Positions 17,512 to 28,289 are shown, counted from the first letter of the stretch. The stretch: 34,052 nucleotides of DNA from Flavobacteriales bacterium (GCA_947452685.1 CANGEF010000005.1:1-34052); one strand, 5' to 3'. A program made the numbers and translations. Notes: a model not told the origin generated them from the letters alone.

Positions 17512-18768
17512 AGGTCTTGAAGACATTTGTTCATGCACTTCCATCTTCACTGCACGAATAACATCTTCATTCGAAGCATTTGAAATGACTTTGTCAATGG
17601 CGTTTGCCACAAAAACCATATCATTTGTATTCAATCCACGTGTTGTAATAGCCGGTGTTCCAATTCGAATTCCACTGGTAATAAAGGGAGATTTATCATC
17701 GAATGGAACCATGTTTTTATTCACTGTAATTTCAGCACTGACCAATGCTTTCTCTGCATCTTTTCCCGAAATATTCTTGTTTCGAAGATCTATGAGAAAA
17801 CAGTGATTATCTGTCCCTCCAGAAACAATCTCATAACCCTTTGCCAAGAGATGATCTGCAAGTGCGCTAGCGTTTGCCATCACCTGCTTTCCGTACAACT
17901 TGAAATTTTCTGTAAGCGCCTCGTTGAAAGCTACTGCCTTCGCGGCAATAACATGTTCCAAAGGACCACCTTGCATACCTGGAAAAACACCGCTGTCTAG
18001 AACAGATGAAAGTGAACGAACCTCACCCTTCATAGTCTTAACACCCAAAGGATTTGGCATATCATTTCCAACCATAATAACACCACCTCTTGGTCCTCGC
18101 AAAGTTTTATGCGTGGTAGAAGTTACAATGTGACAATGCGGAAACGGATGATTCAACAATCCGGCTGCGATTAAACCTGCAGGGTGAGAGATATCCGCCA
18201 TTAAAACGGCCCCTACTTCGTCGGCAATTTCGCGAAACGCGGCATAATCCCAATCGCGGCTGTATGCGCTAGCTCCGCAAATCAAAAGTTTGGGTTTACA
18301 CTCCAACGCTTTTTCGCGAACCTTATTCATGTCAACAAGACCCGTTTCCTTTTCTACCCCATAAAAAAACGGACGATAAAGTTTGCCTGAATAATTAACG
18401 GGTGAACCGTGCGTAAGGTGACCACCTTGCGAAAGATCCAATCCTAAAATGGCATCTCCCGGATTCAATATAGCCAGCATAACAGCGCTATTGGCATTGG
18501 CACCACTGTGTGGTTGCACATTCGCCCACGACGCTCCAAACAATTGCTTCAAACGATCAATAGCAATTTGCTCTACTTCATCTACCACTTCACATCCGCC
18601 ATAATACCTCTTTTTGGGGAGACCCTCTGCATATTTATTGGTTAACACAGAACCCATTGCCTGCATCACTTCTTCGCTCACATAATTCTCTGATGCGATA
18701 AGTTCTACTCCATTGGTTTGACGAACTCTTTCGCGCTCGATTAAATCGAAAATAATTTGATCTTTCAT
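17500..18768 (-). CDS. glyA: Serine hydroxymethyltransferase
   Basis: [76 protein letters not shown]-track start 18831 extends upstream of the conserved N-terminus. Confidence 0.97.
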   Translation of the reverse strand: MKDQIIFDLIERERVRQTNGVELIASENYVSEEVMQAMGSVLTNKYAEGLPKKRYYGGCEVVDEVEQIAIDRLKQLFGASWANVQPHSGANANSAVMLAILNPGDAILGLDLSQGGHLTHGSPVNYSGKLYRPFFYGVEKETGLVDMNKVREKALECKPKLLICGASAYSRDWDYAAFREIADEVGAVLMADISHPAGLIAAGLLNHPFPHCHIVTSTTHKTLRGPRGGVIMVGNDMPNPLGVKTMKGEVRSLSSVLDSGVFPGMQGGPLEHVIAAKAVAFNEALTENFKLYGKQVMANASALADHLLAKGYEIVSGGTDNHCFLIDLRNKNISGKDAEKALVSAEITVNKNMVPFDDKSPFITSGIRIGTPAITTRGLNTNDMVFVANAIDKVISNASNEDVIRAVKMEVHEQMSSRPLFA

Positions 18769-18785
18769 GTTGAAATTGTATGCCT

Positions 18786-18793
18786 CAAAAGTA
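18786..18793 (-). promoter_or_regulatory. Candidate -7 box TACTTTTG for glyA
   Basis: Exact TAnnTTTG on the minus strand, ~17 nt upstream of the ATG at 18768; no good -33 seen. Confidence 0.4.
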
Positions 18794-18870
18794 CGTTCGT
18801 TCTTGCAAATACACTCGCATTCAAAAAGCAAAGCTTTTCCACCAATGCACGAACTTATTCACTTCGGTTT

Positions 18871-18878
18871 TATGTTTG
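18871..18878 (+). promoter_or_regulatory. Candidate -7 box TATGTTTG for the 18883 gene
   Basis: Exact TAnnTTTG ending 4 nt before the ATG at 18883. Confidence 0.35.
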
Positions 18879-18882
18879 CAGC

Positions 18883-19782
18883 ATGATTAGAAAATTCTTC
18901 ATTCTTCTTTTGGTTTCGATTGCTCAGTTTGCAAATTCGCAGATCATTGATAACCGCGAAGGCAAAGCATTTCAACAAGAAATGTTTTTCAGTCAAGAAT
19001 TCCTTTGGCAAAATAAAATATCAAGCATTACAGGTATTTGCCAAATGAAACGCACCGGTAAGGCCATCGAAAACCGTCCAGATATTACTGTTTATCACTT
19101 CAACGAGACAGGTCAACTTGCCAAGATCGATGCGGTCACGAGCGTGTTAAGCTTGGTAGACAGCACACAGATAGTTTTTGACCGAAACGAATTGGGGCTC
19201 GTTCAAAACAGAAATGAATTGGGGCGAAATGGATACAACACCACCTCGTTTTTTTACGACCACAAAGGCCGAGTAGAGAGAATAGACAATTCTGTATCTG
19301 AAAACAAAAGCATTGAAAAGCTTAAGCTCGTTCCAGGACTCACTGTAACTGTGAACTCTGAATCCTTCAAGTACAGTGAACCTTCAGCATTAATTTTAAG
19401 AAAAGAAAGCTTTAACAATTACGGATTACCCTACTCCATAGACCTTGTTTATCGCGATACGGCCGGCTTCGTAACACGCGAGGAAAAAGAACTAACCTTA
19501 AGCGGCAAAAGTTTCAACAAACAATACAGCTATAACGACAAGGGGTGGATTGCTCAAATTTCTACCATTGAAAACGCTTCGAACAAAGAGACTAAACGAG
19601 AGTGCTTTCAATACGACCGAATTGGGAATTTGACTAAGGTATCATACTTCACGAACTCGATCCTTCAGCGCGAAATTGAAATTTTGTATACACCAACTTC
19701 TTTCATCGAAGCTACGTTAGATCAAGACATGGGATCGAAAGATATTTTAATCACCAAGTACTCTTACGAATTTAGAAAATGA
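18883..19782 (+). CDS. Exported hypothetical protein (YD/RHS-like strand repeats)
   Basis: Signal peptide MIRKFFILLLVSIAQFANSQ at the internal start 18883; repeating motifs FNETGQLAKIDAV, YDHKGRVERID, YNDKGWIAQIST, YDRIGNLTKVSYF. Confidence 0.7.
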   Translation: MIRKFFILLLVSIAQFANSQIIDNREGKAFQQEMFFSQEFLWQNKISSITGICQMKRTGKAIENRPDITVYHFNETGQLAKIDAVTSVLSLVDSTQIVFDRNELGLVQNRNELGRNGYNTTSFFYDHKGRVERIDNSVSENKSIEKLKLVPGLTVTVNSESFKYSEPSALILRKESFNNYGLPYSIDLVYRDTAGFVTREEKELTLSGKSFNKQYSYNDKGWIAQISTIENASNKETKRECFQYDRIGNLTKVSYFTNSILQREIEILYTPTSFIEATLDQDMGSKDILITKYSYEFRK

Positions 19783-20054
19783 AACACTTTTGCGTAATCT
19801 TATTTCTCTTCCTTGGAGTTTCTGCGTTTGGACAATCCGAAAATGATGTCATTACTCCTGAAAACTCAAGAGCAAAGCGCAAAGAGCAGCATGACCAAAT
19901 TGAAAACGACTACTTAAAAAACGTCGAAAAACACCAAGATGCTCAAGGGAAAAAGGGTAAGAAAAAGATGAAGCGACACATGAAGAAGTCTATGCGCATG
20001 CGCAGACTTGGAAATAAGCCTTGGTACAAGCGCATGTGGATTCGCAGACAGTAA
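19779..20054 (+). CDS. Small exported highly basic protein
   Basis: Signal peptide MKHFCVILFLFLGVSAFGQ; ATGA overlap with the upstream gene; C-terminus KKGKKKMKRHMKKSMRMRRLGNKPWYKRMWIRRQ. Confidence 0.68.
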   Translation: MKHFCVILFLFLGVSAFGQSENDVITPENSRAKRKEQHDQIENDYLKNVEKHQDAQGKKGKKKMKRHMKKSMRMRRLGNKPWYKRMWIRRQ

Positions 20055-20056
20055 CC

Positions 20057-20098
20057 TCGAAAATGGGCTTAGAAAAGTAAAAAAACTTTTCATTTCGA
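20057..20098. other. Two-stage inverted repeat (possible 3' hairpin)
   Basis: Outer arms TCGAAAAT / ATTTCGA (one bulge) enclosing inner GAAAAGT-AAAAAA-ACTTTTC. Confidence 0.5.
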
Positions 20099-20303
20099 CA
20101 GCGAAAGTCATTCTTAAAATGGCAAATTCTAAATTGATTTTTTAGCTTTACCCAAGAGTTAGGCTCAAACCGCCTACTACTCTGATAATCAGAACTAAAA
20201 ACAAAAAAAACAAAGAATGCTTTGATGAACTTTGGGAATTAGCCTAAGCTTGCCTTATTTTAGCGCCCGTTGTATACTTTAATAATTCCTTAACCTGGTT
20301 TTT

Positions 20304-23300
20304 ATGCAGAGAAAATTATACCTGCTTTTGAGTTTCATGGTCCTTTCTATTTCTAGTGTTTTTGCACAAGGAAATGCTGGAACCTTGAAAGGAAAAGTCA
20401 TTGACAAAGAGACGAAGAAGCCTCTTCCTTTCGTGAATGTTGTTCTGTTTTTGAATGGAAATCTGATTACAGGTGGACAAACAGATCCAGATGGGCAATA
20501 CACCATTAAGCCTGTAGATCCAGGAACTTATGAAGTTCAATTCAACTTCGTGGGATATCAAACACAAAGTCAAACCGGAATTCCAATTTCATCGGGAAAG
20601 ATTCAATTCGCGAATGCAGAATTGAGCTCTGGTCTTGAAATGACCACCCTCGAAATTAAAGAATACCGTGTTCCGCTTATTGATAAAGATGGTGGAGCCT
20701 CTGGGGGAACTGTAACTCGTGAAGAGTTAGAGAAGATGCCTAGTCGTGACGCTCTTGGTCTAGCTCAAACGGTAGCCGGGGTTAGCTCTGCAGGTACAGG
20801 TGGTGGAATTTCTATTCGCGGTGCTCGTACAGGTTCTACATGGGTATACATAGATGGAATGAAAGTTCGTGGTTCCACGTCCTTACCAAAATCTGCAATT
20901 GAAGAAGTTTCTGTTATTACAGGAGGTATTCCAGCGAATATAGGGGATGCAACAGGAGGGGTAATTAACATTTCACTTCGTTCTGCGTCTTCTGAATATA
21001 CTGGCGGACTTGAGGCTATTTCCTCAGGATTCAAAGTTGGAGATAAGGCTGTTGGCTTAGATTATTATGGTTATAACTTGTTGGAAGGTTCATTATCTGG
21101 TCCTATCCTTTTCAGAAAAAAAGACGACGGCTCTAAAGGCAGACCAATTCTTGGGTTCTTCCTTTCAGGAAACTATACAGACGTAGTAGATGGCGGTCCA
21201 ACCTTCGGTGGTGTTTACCGCATGAAAGAAGATGCACGCCAAGCTATTCTTGCAAATCCTTTGCGTCAAAACATCCAAGCAGATGGTACAGTGAATGGTG
21301 CGTTATACAATGCAGATTTCCTTACATCGAACGACTTTGAAAAGATCAACACCCGCATGAACGTGCGCTCGAAACAAGCCAACGTTGTTGCGAAAATTGA
21401 TTTGAATGCTTCTGAAAACATTACCTTAACCTTCGGTGGTACAGCGGCATTAAGCCGTGGTAATGGATTCGACTACAGTAACATGTTGTCGAACTGGCAA
21501 AACAACCAACAGAACACTGGGGTAGATTGGAGAGCTTATGTAAAATTCGCTCAGCGATTCAAAAATGCAGATGAAGAGTCTGGTAGCTCTAACTTGAAAA
21601 ACGTATTCTACCGTATTCAAGCAGATTACTCGCACTCTATGAACCGTTCTGAAGACGCTGCGCACAAAGACAATCTATTTAGATATGGACACGTAGGAAC
21701 ATTTGATGTATACCGCAAACCATCATATACACTAAATAGCTCAGGAAATTTCTACGAGCAAAACGGATGGCAGAATGTGAACGTAAACTTCACACCTTCT
21801 GAATACAATCCTGACCTTGCTGCAATAACCAATCAGTTTTTCACTTTATTCAATACCAACCCGTACGTTACAGAAGTGTTGAACGGAACGGATCCAATTA
21901 TCACAGATACACAATTCTTCGATCCTACCTTAAATGATGTTACTTCTGAATCAGCACAAATTGGTAACTCACCATATGCTTCTATCACGAATATTCAAGG
22001 AAGAAATGGATTGGTGAACGGTCAACAACCAACCGATACTTATGGTTTATGGTCGCACATTGGTGCTAAGACAGATAACTATAGTGTATCGAACAACAAC
22101 CAATTCCGTATTTCTGGTTCTGGTTCTGCAGATATTGGAGACCATGCTATTGAGGTCGGTTTCGAATTTGAGCAACGTAAAGATGCTGGTTACTCCATTG
22201 CACCAATTGGCCTTTGGACACTTGCTCGTCAATTGGCAAACTACCACATTCGTGAGTTGAACACCAACGACCCGCATTATTTCAACAACGGAACATATAC
22301 TTACATTGATTATTCAAACTTAGTGGGTTCTGGACAATCAGAGTTTGACTACAATTTAAGAACAGCTCTTGGTCTTGATCCGAACGGAACAGACTTCATT
22401 AACACCGATGGATTGAACCCTAACTTCCTTTCTGTGGATATGTTCGGTGCTAATGACTTGTTAAATTCGGGGAATTCTCTAGTTAGCTATTTCGGATATG
22501 ACCACAGAGGTAACATGCTTAGCAGAAAACCTTCTTTAGAAGATTTCTTCTCTGAGCGTTACAACTTAGGAAACGGGTCATACTACACTCGCGCAGTTGG
22601 AGCATTCGAACCTGTATATATTTCAGGTTATATCATGGACAAATTTGCATTCGACGATTTGATTTTCAATGTGGGTCTTCGTATCGACAGATATGACGCA
22701 AACCAATACGTTCCAAAAGATCCTTATGTAATCAGTCAAGCATTCACAGCTGGAGAAGTAAACTTTGAACAATTTGGAGCAAGCCGTCCTGCTAACATCG
22801 GAGATAACTACGTTGTCTATGTAGACGACATTCGTAATCCAACAGCAATTAAAGGATACCGCAACGGAGACAACTGGTACAACGCATCAGGTACCTTGGT
22901 TAATGACCCGTTTACCAGTATTGCTTCAGGTGGAAAAATAAACCCTTACTTGAGTGTGGATCCAGATGCTGCATTAACCAGCAAGGCATTCAAAGAATAC
23001 ACGCCAGCTGTTAACTTCATGCCACGTGTTGCCTTCTCGTTCCCTATTTCAGAAGAGGCTTTATTCTTTGCTCACTACGACATCTTAACGCAACGTCCAA
23101 CGACAAGCAATCGCTTCAATCCGATTGATTACTTGTACATGCAGAACAGAAACGTTTTGATGAACAACCCAAATCTTCGTCCGGAGAAAACGGTTGACTA
23201 CGCGCTTGGATTCCAACAAGTTCTTTCAAAAACTTCTTCGATTAAAATTGAAGCTTTTTACCGCGAATTACGCGACATGATTCAAGTACGCAAATTCAAC

Positions 23301-24065
23301 GGTGCATACCCAAGTACATATAGCGCCTTCGGCAACTTAGACTTTGGTACTGTTAAAGGTTTGACACTTACTTATGACCTAAGAAGAACTGGAAACCTTT
23401 GGATGAAAACTTCTTACACCCTTCAGTTTGCTGATGGTACAGGATCGACTACACAAACCCAATTGGCGTTAATCAATGCTGGACTTCCTAACTTACGTAC
23501 GGTTTCTCCATTCAACTATGACCAACGCCACCGCATTGTAACTACCGTTGACTACCGTTACGGTGAAGGAAAAGAATACAACGGACCAGTATGGTTTGGT
23601 AAACAAATTTTCGCGAACACTGGTGCTAACCTTATCGCAAACTTAGGATCAGGTACACCGTATACCGCGCAAGTATACCCAACTCCAATTACTGGAGAGT
23701 TAAGTCCAACTACCGCTGGTGGTATTAACAGCGCTCGTCTTCCTTGGCAGTTCACTGTAGACATGAATTTAGACAAGAACTTTAGTTTAACATTCGGAGG
23801 TGAGGGTGAAAAGAAAAAGGCCGCGAACTTGAATGTATACCTATGGATGACCAATTTGTTAAATACTCACAACGTGACTAGTGTTTATCGCTTCACAGGT
23901 ACTCCTAACGACGATGGATATTTAGCAGCAGCACAATACCAAAACGTTATCAATACACAAAATTCACCATCTTCATTCCGCAACTACTACAGCATGTTCG
24001 TGAACAACCCATATAACCTTGGGTCACCACGTCAAATTCGTTTAGGTGTAAGATTTGATTTTTAA
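20304..24065 (+). CDS. TonB-dependent receptor with N-terminal carboxypeptidase-regulatory-like domain
   Basis: Signal peptide; GTLKGKVIDKETKKPLPFVNVVLFLNG; plug motifs GGGISIRGARTGSTWVYIDGMKVRG, GGIPANIGDATGGVINI; C-terminal RQIRLGVRFDF. Confidence 0.92.
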   Translation: MQRKLYLLLSFMVLSISSVFAQGNAGTLKGKVIDKETKKPLPFVNVVLFLNGNLITGGQTDPDGQYTIKPVDPGTYEVQFNFVGYQTQSQTGIPISSGKIQFANAELSSGLEMTTLEIKEYRVPLIDKDGGASGGTVTREELEKMPSRDALGLAQTVAGVSSAGTGGGISIRGARTGSTWVYIDGMKVRGSTSLPKSAIEEVSVITGGIPANIGDATGGVINISLRSASSEYTGGLEAISSGFKVGDKAVGLDYYGYNLLEGSLSGPILFRKKDDGSKGRPILGFFLSGNYTDVVDGGPTFGGVYRMKEDARQAILANPLRQNIQADGTVNGALYNADFLTSNDFEKINTRMNVRSKQANVVAKIDLNASENITLTFGGTAALSRGNGFDYSNMLSNWQNNQQNTGVDWRAYVKFAQRFKNADEESGSSNLKNVFYRIQADYSHSMNRSEDAAHKDNLFRYGHVGTFDVYRKPSYTLNSSGNFYEQNGWQNVNVNFTPSEYNPDLAAITNQFFTLFNTNPYVTEVLNGTDPIITDTQFFDPTLNDVTSESAQIGNSPYASITNIQGRNGLVNGQQPTDTYGLWSHIGAKTDNYSVSNNNQFRISGSGSADIGDHAIEVGFEFEQRKDAGYSIAPIGLWTLARQLANYHIRELNTNDPHYFNNGTYTYIDYSNLVGSGQSEFDYNLRTALGLDPNGTDFINTDGLNPNFLSVDMFGANDLLNSGNSLVSYFGYDHRGNMLSRKPSLEDFFSERYNLGNGSYYTRAVGAFEPVYISGYIMDKFAFDDLIFNVGLRIDRYDANQYVPKDPYVISQAFTAGEVNFEQFGASRPANIGDNYVVYVDDIRNPTAIKGYRNGDNWYNASGTLVNDPFTSIASGGKINPYLSVDPDAALTSKAFKEYTPAVNFMPRVAFSFPISEEALFFAHYDILTQRPTTSNRFNPIDYLYMQNRNVLMNNPNLRPEKTVDYALGFQQVLSKTSSIKIEAFYRELRDMIQVRKFNGAYPSTYSAFGNLDFGTVKGLTLTYDLRRTGNLWMKTSYTLQFADGTGSTTQTQLALINAGLPNLRTVSPFNYDQRHRIVTTVDYRYGEGKEYNGPVWFGKQIFANTGANLIANLGSGTPYTAQVYPTPITGELSPTTAGGINSARLPWQFTVDMNLDKNFSLTFGGEGEKKKAANLNVYLWMTNLLNTHNVTSVYRFTGTPNDDGYLAAAQYQNVINTQNSPSSFRNYYSMFVNNPYNLGSPRQIRLGVRFDF

Positions 24066-24077
24066 TTTTTTGAGAAC

Positions 24078-27000
24078 ATGAATTATTCAAAAAGCATGAG
24101 AAAGAATATATACTTAAGTCTGATTGCATTGTCACTTGGATTTGCGAACCAAGCTTTCGCATACAAGTCAATACTGGATAATCCGGGCATGGTTCAGAAC
24201 AATGAGATTGTTACTGATTCACGCGCTGCTTTGTGCGCGCCAGCTACAGGATTAAGAGACTTAGCATGGAATAACGTAAAGTGTATCATCGAAACCGGTG
24301 GTTCCATGTGGCAAAACCGCTCTTTAAGCAGAGCCGCTTACGAAGTTCCTAAAGGTGGCGGAGTGTCTTCCATTTATGCAGGTGCACTTTGGATGGGAGG
24401 TATTTCTCCTGACCAACAATTAAAACTGGCTGCTGTTCGCTTTCGTGGAACCGGAAATGACTATTGGCCAGGCCCGTTAACGAACGACGGAACTGCATCT
24501 GTGACAGAAGCTACCTGCCAACAATACGATAGATTCTTCATCTCATTGCGCCAAGATGCTCAAATTCATCGCGCCTATTTCGATTGCATTGCAGCTGGTG
24601 GAACCAACTGTGTTGCTGACTATGCCATTCCTGGATATTTTTACGAATACCCTGCAATTGGAAATACAGCAGCAGGACAAGATTTATACTTAGCACCTTT
24701 CTATGATTATGACCAAGATGGATTCTATAACCCACAAAACGGTGACTACCCTTGGTATGATTTCTTGAGAGAGATTAACTGCGCTGAGCGTCGCAGAGAA
24801 GATATTGTGCCGCTATACGGTGACCAAACTTACTACTGGATTTTTAATGACAAAGGAAACGCACACACCGAATCTCAAGGCCAACCAATTGGTATGGAAA
24901 TTCGTGCGCAAGCTTTCGCTTTTACTTCGAACGATGAAGTAAATAACATGACCTTCTACAACTATGTATTAATTAACCAAGGTTCACAAACACTTACCGA
25001 AACTTACTTCGGTTCTTGGGTCGATCCTGACTTAGGTACACCAACAGATGACTACGTTGGCTGTGATGTACAACGTGGATTGGGTTATTGCTACAACGGT
25101 GATGCCTTTGATGAAACTACATCTTCTTCTCTAGGATATGGAGCAAATCCACCTGCTGTAGGTGTTGACTTCTTCGAAGGTCCTTACCAAGACAATGACG
25201 AAAAAGATAACCCGTTAACCACGGATATCATCTCTGCAATTGACCAAGATGGTATTCCATATAAAGGTTTAGGTATTGGATACGGCGACGGTGTTGTTGA
25301 CAACGAACGTTTTGGAATGCGTAAATTCGTATACTACAACAACAGCGGAAGTCCAGTAAACGGTGAGCCATCTTTACCTAGCCATTTCTACAATTACATG
25401 CGTGGTTTTTGGAAAAACGGACAACGTATGCACTACGGCGGAAACGGAGCCACTGGTGCTAACGTAACAGACATTTCTTCTGACTATATGTTCCCAGATG
25501 ACACTGACCCTTTGTTCTGGGGAACAGGCGGTGTAATCACCGACAACTGGTCAGAGGAATCTGAAGGTAATCCACCAAATGACCGTCGTTTTATTCAAGC
25601 TGCAGGTCCTTTCACCCTGAAACCTGGTGATTACAACAACATTACTTTAGGCGTTGTTTGGGCAAAAGCGAATAGCGGTAACCCATTTGAATCTGTTCGT
25701 CTTCTTCGCGAATTCGATGACAAAGCGCAATCATTATTCGACAACTGCTTTGAATTGGTCTCTGGTCCAGATGCTCCGGATGTTGCCGTTCAAGAACTTG
25801 ACAAAGAAATCATTTTGATGCTTTCAAACAAAAGTTCTATTTCTACCAACTTCGAAGAAAACTACGGACCAACCCAAGGTGGTTTCGATCCAAGTATTCC
25901 TGAAGAACTTGCAGATGGAACACAACTAACTTTGGCTGACCGTTCATACAAATTCGAAGGTTACCTCGTTTATCAAAGAGCAAATCAAGATGTAAGTGCG
26001 AATGATCTTGGAGATATTGAAAAAGCACGTTTAATTGCGCAGTGTGATGTTCAAAACGGAATTGGACGTATCATCAACTTCTCTCGTGACCCAATTACTG
26101 GATATATCATTCCAGAAATGAAAGTAGATGGAGCTGATGCAGGAATACAACGTTCTTTCCGAGTGACAACCGATGCATTTGCTACGGGTAATAATGCGCT
26201 TATTAACCACAAGACCTATTACTTTATGGTCATTGCCTATGGTTACAACAACTATTCTCAATACGATATTTCTCTAGAAAAAGGACAAGACGAAGCGTTC
26301 CTTTCTTCAAGAAAAAGTTCTATCGGTGAGATCCAAAAAATCTCTGCAATACCGCACATTCCTTCACCTGAATTGGGAGGAACCATCCAGAATTCGAACT
26401 ACGGAGATGGCGTTCCATTAACCCGTTTAGAAGGAAAAGGTAATGGTTCGAACGATTTGCTTCTCTCTTCAGAAACGGAGGCAATTATTTTAGCCAATAA
26501 CAACATTAGCGAGTTAACCTATGCACCAGGCAAAGGTCCTGTTCAAGTTAAAGTTGTTGACCCACTTCGCGTACCTTCAGCAGACTTTGAATTACGCTTG
26601 AAAACCACGGCTTTTGGGGAAGAAACTCCAGATAGCATGTATTGGGAATTGGAAAATCTTGACAATGGGTCAATCTACGGAACCTATAAAAAATTCAATA
26701 CTTCAAGTGAAGATGTAATTTTAGATTGGGGGCTATCTGTTACTTGGGGACAATATGACTACACGTATGACGGAGCTCAAGTGAAGCACTTCACAGGATT
26801 GCTTTCTTCATCGATAACATATGACGATCCGTCTAAACCTTGGTTAACAGGTATCAAAGACGGTGAAGGATTTACTGAGCAAAACTGGATTCGTGCTGGA
26901 AACGTGAAAACAGAAGGGACCGATCCTCAAGCTCTTTCTGAAGCTTTATATGACGACTATCAAAACGGAAGTGCTGGATTTCCATTCACAGATGAGAAAG

Positions 27001-28289
27001 AAGTGTATGAAGGTGTGGCAGCCGGAACTTGGTCTCCATATTGCCTAGTTTCAGGTACGGTGCTCGACCCAAATGACGCTACACTTATTGTGAATAACGT
27101 TGCTCCTACAGTGGATGCACTTCACGGCGATTTGGATCAACTAGATACGCAAAGAAAATCTAATATTAAAGGATTAAACAACATTGATGTTGTCTTCACA
27201 AAAGACAAATCGAAATGGACGCGTTGTCCTGTATTGGAAATGCAATACACGCCTGCTCTTGCTGAAGACAATGACGGTGACAACACCATTGATCCTGAAA
27301 AAATGAAAGTTCGTCGTGCTCCTTCTGTAGATAAAAACGGAAGAAAAGCTGGACAAGCAGGGTACAATGCTGCAGAGGGAGATCTAACCGCTGCAATAGG
27401 TATGGGATGGTTCCCAGGCTATGCCATAGACCTTAGCACCGGAGAAAGATTAAACATGGCTTTCGGAGAAGACAGTTGGTTGGTTGGTGAAAATGGACGC
27501 GATATGATCTGGAATCCATCTAGCCGCTTATACACAAACAATGGCTCTCCCCTATTTGCTGGACAACATTGGATTTATGTATTTAAGAATCTTCGATTTG
27601 AAGATTACTCAGCTACAAGTCCATCTTCAAGCCTTTCTCTTTGTCCTACATACGATAGCGGTGCATTCTTGTATAGCAAGTTATCGGACCCTGCTCTTAG
27701 TTCTTCGAACTGGAAAAAAGTCTTCCGTGCTTGCACCTGGGTTGGAAGTGGTTTAGTTAACCCTGAGCACCCTCTTCTTTCTGTAGAAGAAGGTCTTATC
27801 CCTAACGATGTGCGTATTAGTATTCGTGTTGGCAAGCCTTATAGCAGCTATTCCTACGAAAATCCTAATATTACAACACCTGATGGATCTGTGAATGAAT
27901 GGAGAAACATTTACACCTTCTCTACGAAGAACATAGCTACAACTACGAACGATGCAAACACCCTTACTTCGGTGCTTGATATCATAAATGTTGTACCCAA
28001 TCCGTACTATGCCTTCAGTTCATATGAAACAAACAAATTGGACAATCGCATTAAGATTACAAACCTTCCTGACATTTGTACAGTTACAGTTTATGACTTG
28101 AATGGAAATAGAATTCGTCAATTCAAAAAAGCAGATAAAATCACAAGTGTTGACTGGGATTTGAAAAACGAACGTAACATTCCTATCGCATCAGGAACCT
28201 ACATCATACATGTTCAAGTACCTGGTGTTGGAGAGAAAATACTGAAATGGTTCGGCGTTATGCGTCCGGTTGACTTGAATAACTTCTAA
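24078..28289 (+). CDS. Large exported protein (~1400 aa) with FlgD-like/T9SS-like C-terminal Ig domain
   Basis: Signal peptide MRKNIYLSLIALSLGFANQAFA; C-terminus VVPNPYYAFSSYETNKLDNRIKITNLPDICTVTVYDLNGNRIRQFKK...IPIASGTYIIHVQVPGVGEKILKWFGVMRPVDLNNF. Confidence 0.82.
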   Translation: MNYSKSMRKNIYLSLIALSLGFANQAFAYKSILDNPGMVQNNEIVTDSRAALCAPATGLRDLAWNNVKCIIETGGSMWQNRSLSRAAYEVPKGGGVSSIYAGALWMGGISPDQQLKLAAVRFRGTGNDYWPGPLTNDGTASVTEATCQQYDRFFISLRQDAQIHRAYFDCIAAGGTNCVADYAIPGYFYEYPAIGNTAAGQDLYLAPFYDYDQDGFYNPQNGDYPWYDFLREINCAERRREDIVPLYGDQTYYWIFNDKGNAHTESQGQPIGMEIRAQAFAFTSNDEVNNMTFYNYVLINQGSQTLTETYFGSWVDPDLGTPTDDYVGCDVQRGLGYCYNGDAFDETTSSSLGYGANPPAVGVDFFEGPYQDNDEKDNPLTTDIISAIDQDGIPYKGLGIGYGDGVVDNERFGMRKFVYYNNSGSPVNGEPSLPSHFYNYMRGFWKNGQRMHYGGNGATGANVTDISSDYMFPDDTDPLFWGTGGVITDNWSEESEGNPPNDRRFIQAAGPFTLKPGDYNNITLGVVWAKANSGNPFESVRLLREFDDKAQSLFDNCFELVSGPDAPDVAVQELDKEIILMLSNKSSISTNFEENYGPTQGGFDPSIPEELADGTQLTLADRSYKFEGYLVYQRANQDVSANDLGDIEKARLIAQCDVQNGIGRIINFSRDPITGYIIPEMKVDGADAGIQRSFRVTTDAFATGNNALINHKTYYFMVIAYGYNNYSQYDISLEKGQDEAFLSSRKSSIGEIQKISAIPHIPSPELGGTIQNSNYGDGVPLTRLEGKGNGSNDLLLSSETEAIILANNNISELTYAPGKGPVQVKVVDPLRVPSADFELRLKTTAFGEETPDSMYWELENLDNGSIYGTYKKFNTSSEDVILDWGLSVTWGQYDYTYDGAQVKHFTGLLSSSITYDDPSKPWLTGIKDGEGFTEQNWIRAGNVKTEGTDPQALSEALYDDYQNGSAGFPFTDEKEVYEGVAAGTWSPYCLVSGTVLDPNDATLIVNNVAPTVDALHGDLDQLDTQRKSNIKGLNNIDVVFTKDKSKWTRCPVLEMQYTPALAEDNDGDNTIDPEKMKVRRAPSVDKNGRKAGQAGYNAAEGDLTAAIGMGWFPGYAIDLSTGERLNMAFGEDSWLVGENGRDMIWNPSSRLYTNNGSPLFAGQHWIYVFKNLRFEDYSATSPSSSLSLCPTYDSGAFLYSKLSDPALSSSNWKKVFRACTWVGSGLVNPEHPLLSVEEGLIPNDVRISIRVGKPYSSYSYENPNITTPDGSVNEWRNIYTFSTKNIATTTNDANTLTSVLDIINVVPNPYYAFSSYETNKLDNRIKITNLPDICTVTVYDLNGNRIRQFKKADKITSVDWDLKNERNIPIASGTYIIHVQVPGVGEKILKWFGVMRPVDLNNF

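Noticed and set aside
18769-18831. Upstream extension of glyA ([21 protein letters not shown]...)
   Set aside because: Conserved SHMT N-terminus starts at 18768, and a TAnnTTTG box lies inside the extension.
18757-18882. Upstream extension of the 18883 ORF
   Set aside because: Signal peptide begins at 18883; the extension overlaps the divergent glyA promoter region.
20241-20285. Possible full -33/-7 promoter before the TonB receptor (TTGCC...TACTTTAA)
   Set aside because: The -7 part does not match TAnnTTTG well enough to call.
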